From CAMLLJ01 sp035759585 (GTDB lineage Bacteria > Gemmatimonadota > Gemmatimonadetes > Gemmatimonadales > GWC2-71-9), in NCBI GenBank assembly GCA_035759585.1, contig DASTUP010000069.1, forward strand, positions 1 to 15,223: a stretch of 15,223 nt of DNA, given 5' to 3'. The first letter of the stretch is position 1, and the number at the start of each line of letters is the position of its first letter. A model generated the notes under the pieces. It ran no database searches. It saw only the letters and a list, made by a program, of their open reading frames with translations, and had not been told where the DNA came from. The position numbers and the translations under genes were made by a program. Shown in pieces: positions 7,072 to 12,819 of this stretch.

Positions 7072-7545
7072 ATGCGCTGCATTTCGATGGCCTTGATCGC
7101 CGGCCTGCTGGCCGTGGCCGCCTGCGAGCCGGCCCCGCCGCCGCCCGAGGATATCCCTGAACTCGGGGAGGCTTTCCCGAGCCTTCCGCTACCCGCGGGC
7201 GGCGAGGTCGTCTCGCGCCAGGGGAGTCGCGATGCGCTGCAGGTGGTGATCGACGTCCCGGCGCCGGTCCGGGCCGTGGCGGCCATGTATCGGGCGAACC
7301 TGTCGACCGAATCGTGGCGGCTCGTGAGCGATACTCGCGACTCCGCCGGCGCGATCATCCTCTATGCCGAAGGTGAGAAGCCGCTCTGGGTTCGCATCGC
7401 GGAGGGCGCGCCGGGAAGGACGCGGGTCGAGCTGAGCGGTGCCGTTCCCGGTCGTGACACGACCTATGTGCGCCGGCGCGAGGCGGCATCGGACACGATC
7501 AACACGCTGCGGTCCAGGACCAGAGCGCCAGACCCGGGCGAGTAA
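7072..7545 (+). CDS. Putative lipoprotein of unknown function
   Basis: A 157-residue protein with a short signal peptide (MRCISMALIAGLLAVAAC) ending in a lipobox, with the predicted lipidated Cys at residue 18. The mature part starts EPAPPPPEDIPELGEAF, a proline-rich linker. It continues into one small alpha/beta domain with a helix VRAVAAMYRANLSTESWRL and strands AIILYAEGEKPLWVRIAEG. The arrangement resembles small envelope domains in which a helix (xxxYxxxLxxxGW) precedes a beta sheet, but I do not recognise a named family. A second ATG at 7087 would give an equally good signal peptide. Neither start has a Shine-Dalgarno sequence, and the first fits a leaderless mRNA. Monocistronic, ending at a hairpin terminator. 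Confidence 0.8.
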   Translation: MRCISMALIAGLLAVAACEPAPPPPEDIPELGEAFPSLPLPAGGEVVSRQGSRDALQVVIDVPAPVRAVAAMYRANLSTESWRLVSDTRDSAGAIILYAEGEKPLWVRIAEGAPGRTRVELSGAVPGRDTTYVRRREAASDTINTLRSRTRAPDPGE

Positions 7546-7567
7546 CGCGGCGCAGGACAGGCAGCGA

Positions 7568-7597
7568 GAGGGCCGGACGAATCCTCGTCCGGCCCTC
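7568..7597. terminator. Strong hairpin terminator between convergent genes
   Basis: GAGGGCCGGACGA (7568-7580) and its exact complement (7585-7597) form a perfect 13-bp stem with a four-base loop. Only a short T run (GTTT) follows on the plus strand. It lies 22 bases past the lipoprotein stop and 22 bases past the stop of the convergent unknown gene, so it probably ends transcription from both sides. Confidence 0.8.
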
Positions 7598-7619
7598 CGC
7601 GTTTCCGGCATGCACTCGA

Positions 7620-8021
7620 TCAGCGCCTTGCGATTGCCTGGCGGGCTCCCCGGGCGGCGAGGGCCACAGCTTCGCCTGCCTCGACGCCTGCCGTATCGCG
7701 CGCCGGCGCCACCAGCTGGCTCAGGATGATCGGCGCGCTTGCGGGCCCGGCGTTCACCAGCTCGGCGAAGGCCGCGGCGAGGGCGCGCCGGAGCGGCGGC
7801 GGCACGGTGAGGCTCGACAGCCGCTGCTCGAGCGCCGCGAGCCGGCGCCGCTGGGCGCGCTCCGCCGCCGGGGGCTCGAGAAGCAGGTCCTGCACCACGC
7901 GCACCGTGAGCCACAGGGCGTAGACCCCTTCGCGGCGCGGGCCGCGCGCCGTGCGGGTGAGCAGCTCCGCCAGCGCCGACGCCGCGGGATCCCACCCGCC
8001 CGAGATCGGTGATTCGTTCAC
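7620..8021 (-). CDS. Hypothetical protein, helical, 133 residues
   Basis: Not recognised. The product is rich in Ala, Arg and Leu, has no signal peptide or membrane segment, and is probably all helical. One stretch (VYALWLTVRVVQDLLLEPP) is moderately hydrophobic. An Arg-rich middle section and a helix LRRALAAAFAELV follow. It has no Cys or His pattern suggesting metal binding. The start is taken as GTG at 8021, the only early start in the frame; there is no Shine-Dalgarno sequence, but a TACATT box lies seven bases before it. The gene is convergent with the lipoprotein and divergent from the PorX-like regulator. It is the only frame here that fits both a promoter and a terminator, but coding status is less sure than for its neighbours. 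Confidence 0.65.
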   Translation of the reverse strand: MNESPISGGWDPAASALAELLTRTARGPRREGVYALWLTVRVVQDLLLEPPAAERAQRRRLAALEQRLSSLTVPPPLRRALAAAFAELVNAGPASAPIILSQLVAPARDTAGVEAGEAVALAARGARQAIARR

Positions 8022-8028
8022 GGCGGTG

Positions 8029-8057
8029 AATGTACGGAGCGCCGGAAACGCTCGCCA
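8029..8057 (-). promoter_or_regulatory. Predicted leaderless promoter of the 133-residue unknown gene
   Basis: On the minus strand, TGGCGA (8052-8057) and TACATT (8029-8034) are 17 bases apart. The -10 box ends seven bases before the GTG start at 8021, so the mRNA would begin at or next to the start codon. The -35 match is weak. Confidence 0.4.
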
Positions 8058-8071
8058 GCAGCGGACGCTGC
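8058..8071. promoter_or_regulatory. Candidate operator: dyad between divergent -35 boxes
   Basis: GCAGCG (8058-8063) and CGCTGC (8066-8071) are perfect inverted copies separated by GA. The dyad fills the space between the two divergent -35 boxes (8052-8057 and 8073-8078), where a repressor or activator could act on both genes. Short GC-rich dyads also arise by chance at this composition. Confidence 0.3.
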
Positions 8072-8072
8072 G

Positions 8073-8102
8073 TTGCCCGCGACCGTCGCGGGGTCTTACC
8101 TT
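8073..8102 (+). promoter_or_regulatory. Predicted promoter of the PorX-like regulator gene
   Basis: TTGCCC (8073-8078) and TACCTT (8097-8102) are 18 bases apart. The -10 box ends six bases before the ATG at 8109, and no Shine-Dalgarno sequence is present, which fits a leaderless transcript. Confidence 0.5.
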
Positions 8103-8108
8103 CCGTCA

Positions 8109-9674
8109 ATGCCGCGCCCGAAGAGCATCCTCTGGGTGGACGACGAGGTCGAAAGCCTGACGTCGCACATCATGTTCCTGGAAGAGCAGGGTTTCGCCGT
8201 CGAGACCACGACCAACGGCGACGACGCCCTCGTGCTCCTCCAGCGGCAGCCCTATGGGGTCGTCCTTCTCGACGAGCACATGCCGGGGCGCCGCGGGCTC
8301 GAGGTCTTCCGCGCCATCCGCGTCATGGACCAGGCGATGCCGGTGGTGATGGTGACGAAGAGCGAGGAGCCGGATACCCTGCGCGACGCCATCGGCGCCG
8401 ACGTGTCCGACTACCTCACGAAGCCGGTCAATCCGCGGCAGATCCTCTCGGTCGTGACGCGACTCCTCGAGGGCGACCGCATCCGCCAGCAGCGGCTCTC
8501 GCGCGACTTCGCCACGCGATTCCGCGAGCTCGAGGCGCGCCGGGGCTCGCCGCTCGCCTGGCGCGAGTGGGTGGAGCTGGTCGTCGAGCTCGCGGAGTGG
8601 GAGGTGCGGCTCGGGCAGGCCGATGAGCCCGGCCTGCAGGAGGCGCTGCGCACGCTGCAGTCCAGCATCCGCGAGGACTTTGCGCGCTACCTCCGCCGGC
8701 ATTACGCGGGGTGGCTCAACGACCAGCAGTCGGACCGGCCGCCGCTCTCCGTGGACATCGGGGCCGAGTTCCTCCGCCCGGTGCTCGAAGCGCATGGCCG
8801 GGCCCTCCTCGTGGTCGTGGACTGCCTCCGCCTCGACCAGTGGGCCATGATCCGTCCGCTCATCAGCGCACACTTCGACATCGAGACCGCGCACTACTTC
8901 TCGATCCTGCCGACCGCGACGCCCTTTGCCCGCAACGCGATCTTCAGCGGGCTCTTTCCGGCGGAGCTCAAGTCGCGCTACCCGAAGTGGTGGGCGGATT
9001 ACGACGAGGCGAGCCTCAATGCGCACGAAGCCGAGCTCCTCGTCGAGCAGCTCCGCGACCTCACCGGGAAGAGCGTCCCGGTGCATTACGAGAAAGTCTT
9101 CACGGCGGCGGATGGCGAGGGGCTGCTCAAGCGCCTGCCGGGGCACCTCGCGCAGGATGGCGTCACGGCGCTCGTCTTCAATTTCATCGACCAGCTGACG
9201 CACGGGCGCACCGAGAACTCGACGCTCTTCGAAGTGGCCCGCGACACGCCGGCCCTCCGGAGCCTGACGCGCACCTGGTTCGAGCGGTCTCCGCTCTGGG
9301 ATGCGCTCCGCGAGGCCGAGCGCCGCGGCGTGCCCGTGCTGCTCACCACCGACCACGGCTCGATTCACTGCCACACGCCGGCCACGGTGTATGCGAAGCG
9401 GGACACCACATCGAACCTGCGGTACAAGTTCGGCGAGGACCTGAAGGCGCAGGATCCCGATGCGGCGATCCTCGTCGAGGACCTCGCGAGCTACGGGCTT
9501 CCGCTGCGCACGCCCTCCACGCGGCTCCTCCTCGCCACCGGCGACCGGTTCTTCGTCTATCCCACGAAGCTGCGCGAATACCAGGCCCGGTACCGCGGCG
9601 CGTTCCTCCACGGCGGCGTGTCTCCCGAAGAGGTCGTCCTTCCCATCGCCCTGCTCACACCTCGGCGCGGCTGA
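8109..9674 (+). CDS. porX: PorX-like response regulator: receiver domain fused to PglZ phosphatase-like domain
   Basis: A 521-residue two-domain protein. Residues 1-120 are a receiver with D11 and D12 (acid pocket), phosphoacceptor D55 in LLDEHMPG, and K105 in LTKP. Residues ~125-200 form a helical linker. Residues ~215-515 are a PglZ-type alkaline-phosphatase-superfamily domain. It has VVDCLRLDQW (D238, D243), a candidate nucleophile T271 in PTATPFARNAIFSG, H366 in LTHGRTEN, DHGS (D415, H416) and FLHGG (H501), the pattern of a two-metal site. This architecture and length are those of PorX, which in Bacteroidota works with the PorY kinase in control of type IX secretion; P. gingivalis PorX is reported to cleave oligonucleotides. 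No kinase or secretion gene lies in this window, so the output here is unknown. A GT4 gene follows three bases later. The ATG at 8109 is chosen because it starts the receiver directly (MPRPKSILWVDDE). Confidence 0.9.
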   Translation: MPRPKSILWVDDEVESLTSHIMFLEEQGFAVETTTNGDDALVLLQRQPYGVVLLDEHMPGRRGLEVFRAIRVMDQAMPVVMVTKSEEPDTLRDAIGADVSDYLTKPVNPRQILSVVTRLLEGDRIRQQRLSRDFATRFRELEARRGSPLAWREWVELVVELAEWEVRLGQADEPGLQEALRTLQSSIREDFARYLRRHYAGWLNDQQSDRPPLSVDIGAEFLRPVLEAHGRALLVVVDCLRLDQWAMIRPLISAHFDIETAHYFSILPTATPFARNAIFSGLFPAELKSRYPKWWADYDEASLNAHEAELLVEQLRDLTGKSVPVHYEKVFTAADGEGLLKRLPGHLAQDGVTALVFNFIDQLTHGRTENSTLFEVARDTPALRSLTRTWFERSPLWDALREAERRGVPVLLTTDHGSIHCHTPATVYAKRDTTSNLRYKFGEDLKAQDPDAAILVEDLASYGLPLRTPSTRLLLATGDRFFVYPTKLREYQARYRGAFLHGGVSPEEVVLPIALLTPRRG

Positions 9675-9677
9675 CCG

Positions 9678-10853
9678 ATGCGCCCATCCCTGCTGCTCGC
9701 GTACGACTTTCCCCCGGCGCGCGGCGGCATCGCCCGCGTCATGAGCGAAGTCGCCTGCCGGCATCCCGAGGGAAGCCTCATCGTCTCGACCGGCAGCGCG
9801 GGCCGCTCCGACGCTGTGGATGCGCGGTTCGGCAGGCGCGTCGACCGGATGCCGCTGCCGTCGCGGCGGCTTCGCGTCTTTCCGGGGCTGCTGCTCTGGT
9901 CGCGGCGCGCCGCATCGCTGGCGCGGCGGCACGACGCGGGATTCGTCTGGTGCGGGCACCTGAAGCCGGCCGCGTACGCGGCGCGCTGGGTACGCGAGCG
10001 GCTCGGCGTTCCCTACGGCGTGATGGTCTACGGCGGCGATCTCCTGGCGCTGCAGCACCAGATCCATCGCTCGCCGCTCAAGCGGCGCGCGGCGGCGACG
10101 CTCCTCCGGTCAGCCTCCGTGGTGGTGGCCGTGAGCGCATGGACGCGCGACCTCTTCAACGGGATCGTCGGGGAGCTCGAGCTGGATACGTCGCAGCTTC
10201 CGGTGCGCATCGTGCCGCTGGGCGCCGATCCCGATGAGTTCCGGCCCGGCATCGACGTGCAGGCTCTCCGGCGGCGGTTCGGGCTCGAAGGCGGACGCTG
10301 GATGCTGACGGTCGGCGCCGGGGCACCGCACAAGGGCGTCGATACCGGTCTCCGCGCCCTCGCCGCGCTGCGCGAGCGGCTGCCCGACCTGGGCTACGCG
10401 GTCGCCGGTCCCGGGCGCCACATCGAAGGGCTGCAGCGCCTCGCAGATGCGCATGGCGTCGGTGACCGGGTGCGCTTCTTCCCCGAAGTGAGCGATGCCG
10501 ATCTCCCCGGGCTCTACAACGCGGCGGATCTCTATCTCGGTGTGTCGCGGAAGGAAGGGCGCAGCGTCGAGGGATTCGGCATTGCGCTCGCCGAAGCGAT
10601 GGCGTGCGAGGTGCCGGTGATTGCGGGTCGGAGCGGCGGGATTCCCGAGCTCATCGCCGACGGAGAAACGGGGCTCCTCGTGGACCCCGAGCGCACCGAC
10701 CCGCTCGTCGAAGCGATCGCGCGCCTGCTGGGCGACCGGGCGGCTGCGGAGCGGCTCGGCAGGAACGGTCGGGAGGCGATCGTCAAGCAGTTCAACTGGA
10801 AGCGAACGACGGAAGGATTGCAGGCGATCGCCGCGGAATTCGGGCGCCGCTGA
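9678..10853 (+). CDS. Glycosyltransferase family 4 (GT-B fold)
   Basis: A 391-residue retaining glycosyltransferase of the GT4 type. It would transfer a sugar from a nucleotide donor to a glycan or lipid carrier at the cytoplasmic side of the membrane. The N-terminal acceptor domain begins LLLAYDFPPARGGIARVMSE, the common glycine-rich GT4 start. The C-terminal donor domain begins near residue 205 with TVGAGAPHKG (K219). It contains the EX7E motif at E298 and E306 within EGFGIALAE, followed by MACEVPVIAGRSGGIPE. Acceptor and sugar cannot be inferred. The start is three bases after the porX stop with no Shine-Dalgarno sequence, so the two are probably co-translated. This hints that the glycosyltransferase and the PorX-like regulator act in one envelope pathway. 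Confidence 0.92.
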   Translation: MRPSLLLAYDFPPARGGIARVMSEVACRHPEGSLIVSTGSAGRSDAVDARFGRRVDRMPLPSRRLRVFPGLLLWSRRAASLARRHDAGFVWCGHLKPAAYAARWVRERLGVPYGVMVYGGDLLALQHQIHRSPLKRRAAATLLRSASVVVAVSAWTRDLFNGIVGELELDTSQLPVRIVPLGADPDEFRPGIDVQALRRRFGLEGGRWMLTVGAGAPHKGVDTGLRALAALRERLPDLGYAVAGPGRHIEGLQRLADAHGVGDRVRFFPEVSDADLPGLYNAADLYLGVSRKEGRSVEGFGIALAEAMACEVPVIAGRSGGIPELIADGETGLLVDPERTDPLVEAIARLLGDRAAAERLGRNGREAIVKQFNWKRTTEGLQAIAAEFGRR

Positions 10854-10871
10854 CGGCGCGCCGCCGTCAGC
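10849..10871. terminator. Convergent hairpin containing both stop codons
   Basis: GCTGACGGCG (10849-10858) and its exact complement (10862-10871) form a 10-bp stem with a three-base loop. The TGA of the glycosyltransferase gene lies in one arm and the TGA of the minus-strand patatin gene in the other. No T run follows, so it is terminator-like rather than a standard intrinsic terminator. Confidence 0.5.
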
Positions 10872-11937
10872 CGACTTTCCGCTGCGGTTCCGCCGCGAGC
10901 TCGTCGAACTCGATCGCCGCGGTCGGGCATTCGTGCACGTAGCGGCCGTCGAGTGGGGACCACTCCCGCTCCGGGTGGGTCACCTCCGCCTTTTCTCCCA
11001 CCATCCGGAACACCTCGGGCGCGCTCAGCGCACACAGCTGGCAGCCGATGCACTTCCCCTCGTTGATCCTCAGGCGCACGCGGCGCCTCGGATAAAGGCC
11101 GTCGGGGAGGTCGTGCAGCGGCGCGGACAGTGCATCGAGGGCTTCGAGCGTCGCCTTCCTCCCTTCGCTGATGAGCTCGTCGGTCTGGGTGAAGGAGAAC
11201 ATCGAGACGTGCGCGACCTTCGGCTGCACGAGCAGGAGCGGCGGCCCGTCCCAGTGCTCGAGGCTCGTCTGGCTCTGGGTCTGCATCACGATCTCGAGGC
11301 CGCGGATGTAGGTCGCCGCGAAGCCCGCCGTTTCCTCCGGCAGCCGCTCCGTGCTCACCTCGGTGAGGTTGATGGCGAGGATCGGATCGGCGCTTGCGAT
11401 CTCCGCGAGCCGCACCGGAAGGTTCTCCACGACGGCGCCATCCACGTAGGTCCGGCCGCCGATCAGGCGGGGAGGGAAAATCCCCGGGAGAGCGCAGGAG
11501 GCGAACACCGCGTCCCCGACGCGCGCGTCGCGGCGGCCGGGGAGGCCCCAGAAGACCTGGCGCCCGGAGTGGAGATCCACCGTGTTGATGAGGAGCGGGT
11601 GGAGCAGGTCGTCGAAGCGACGGTCACCGACCAGGCTGTGAATGAGCTCCTCGAGCGGCTCGGGGCGGTAGACCGCCGGGGAGAGCATCCGCTTCATGGC
11701 CATGTCGTAATGCGCCACGCGGAAGACGTGGCGCCGCCGGACGAGCAGCGCGCGGATCTTCATTTCCCGCGGTGACATGCCGGTGGACCAGGCCGCCGCA
11801 ATGAGCGAGCCCATGCTGGATCCGATGACGAGGCCCGGCTTGACGCCGCGCTCCTCGAGCGCGGCGAACACGCCGATGTGGGCGAGCCCCTTGAGGCCGC
11901 CGCCGCTCAGCACCAGAGTTACCGTTCGTTCGCTCAT
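10867..11937 (-). CDS. Patatin-like phospholipase fused to a C-terminal ferredoxin domain
   Basis: A 356-residue fusion. Residues 5-270 are a bacterial patatin (RssA/YchK-like) domain with oxyanion loop SGGGLKG (11-17), nucleophile S41 in the GSSMG elbow, and D166 in YVDGAV. The Ser-Asp dyad is thus intact and predicts a lipid acyl hydrolase. Residues ~288-345 resemble a single-cluster bacterial ferredoxin: C296, C299 and C302 (CIGCQLC), then APEVF, then a distant C337 in ECPTAAIEF. These are four ligands for one [4Fe-4S] cluster; the additional, non-ligand Cys seen in some such ferredoxins is replaced by Ala. The join lies in one continuous frame with no sign of frameshift. No signal peptide, so probably cytoplasmic. 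The start is ATG at 11937, 18 bases from the divergent permease start. The role of the redox domain is unknown; sensing or electron transfer linked to lipid turnover is possible. Confidence 0.93.
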   Translation of the reverse strand: MSERTVTLVLSGGGLKGLAHIGVFAALEERGVKPGLVIGSSMGSLIAAAWSTGMSPREMKIRALLVRRRHVFRVAHYDMAMKRMLSPAVYRPEPLEELIHSLVGDRRFDDLLHPLLINTVDLHSGRQVFWGLPGRRDARVGDAVFASCALPGIFPPRLIGGRTYVDGAVVENLPVRLAEIASADPILAINLTEVSTERLPEETAGFAATYIRGLEIVMQTQSQTSLEHWDGPPLLLVQPKVAHVSMFSFTQTDELISEGRKATLEALDALSAPLHDLPDGLYPRRRVRLRINEGKCIGCQLCALSAPEVFRMVGEKAEVTHPEREWSPLDGRYVHECPTAAIEFDELAAEPQRKVG

Positions 11938-11955
11938 CCGGTTAACCTACCCCCC
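11938..11955. promoter_or_regulatory. 18-base divergent start region with GGTTAACC palindrome
   Basis: The only sequence between the patatin-ferredoxin and permease start codons. It holds the 8-bp palindrome GGTTAACC (11940-11947). On the plus strand TAACCT (11943-11948) ends seven bases before the permease ATG; on the minus strand TAGGTT (11949-11944) ends six bases before the patatin ATG. Both could be -10 boxes of leaderless promoters whose -35 regions lie inside the opposite gene (for example TTACCG at 11919-11924 for the permease). No Shine-Dalgarno sequence on either side. Confidence 0.4.
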
Positions 11956-12819
11956 ATGCTCCGCCGTCGAAGTTCGCTCCCGTCGCCGCTGCGCCGCCGC
12001 CTGGCGCGCGACCGGTTTCTTCAGTTCGGCCTCGTCCTCGTGGCCGTCGTGGTGCTCGCCGCGGCCTTCGCACCGTGGATCGCGCCGCACGATCCGCTGT
12101 CCGGAGACCTCCGCGGCGCCTACCTCCAGGATCCGGGGGGCAGGTACGTCTTCGGCACTGATTCCCAGGGACGGGACGTTCTCAGCCGGGTCATCTACGG
12201 GGCCCGGATTTCCATCTCCGTCGGGCTCATTTCGCAGACCGTCGCGGTGCTGCTCGGCGTGACGCTCGGCCTCCTTGCCGGCTACTACCAGCGCTGGGTC
12301 GACGCGCTCGTGATGCGCCTCGCGGACATCACGCTCGCGTTCCCGACGCTGCTCCTGCTCATTGCCGTGGCCGCGGCGGTCAAGCCGTCGCTGCCCGTGA
12401 TCTTCCTCGTCATCGGCATCGTCGGCTGGGCGGCGATGGCCCGCATCGTCCGCAGCCAGGTGCTCGCGCTCAAGCGCTCCGAGTTCGTCCTCGCCGCGCA
12501 GGCGCTCGGCGCCCGCGACGGGCGCATTCTCTTCCGCCATCTCCTGCCCAACGTGCAGGCGCAGGTCATCATCGCCGCGACGCTCGGCATCGGCGGCGCC
12601 ATCATGGCGGAGGCCGCGCTTTCGTTCGTCGGGCTCGGCGCGCAGCCGCCCACGCCGAGCTGGGGGGCCATGGTGGCGGACGGCCGGGACCTGCTGCGCG
12701 TGGCGCCGTGGGTGTCGTTCGCGCCCGGGATCGCCATCGGTATCGCCGTGCTCGGCTTCAACCTCGTCGGCGACATCCTCCGCGAAGTGTACGACCCCCG
12801 CCTCCGGACGGAGCGCTGA
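11956..12819 (+). CDS. ABC transporter permease, DppC/OppC type
   Basis: A 287-residue inner-membrane permease of the peptide/nickel (Dpp/Opp) import family. It has an Arg-rich cytoplasmic N-terminus, a first membrane segment at about residues 23-43, and the OppC-type signature HDPL...FGTDSQGRDVLSRVIYGAR. A BPD_transp_1 domain follows, with the EAA coupling loop SEFVLAAQALGARDGRILFRHLLPN (175-199) that contacts the ATPase, and the ALSFVGLGAQPPTPSWG block (221-237). Systems of this type need a DppB-like partner, one or two ATPases and usually a binding protein. None is encoded in this window: a divergent phospholipase lies on one side and an aminotransferase on the other. The substrate cannot be inferred. 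The ATG at 11956 has no Shine-Dalgarno sequence. Confidence 0.93.
   Translation: MLRRRSSLPSPLRRRLARDRFLQFGLVLVAVVVLAAAFAPWIAPHDPLSGDLRGAYLQDPGGRYVFGTDSQGRDVLSRVIYGARISISVGLISQTVAVLLGVTLGLLAGYYQRWVDALVMRLADITLAFPTLLLLIAVAAAVKPSLPVIFLVIGIVGWAAMARIVRSQVLALKRSEFVLAAQALGARDGRILFRHLLPNVQAQVIIAATLGIGGAIMAEAALSFVGLGAQPPTPSWGAMVADGRDLLRVAPWVSFAPGIAIGIAVLGFNLVGDILREVYDPRLRTER

Noticed and set aside
8106..10067. A 653-codon open frame on the minus strand opposite the PorX-like gene and part of the glycosyltransferase gene
   Set aside because: Same reason: antisense shadow of two well-supported genes, with low-complexity charged composition.
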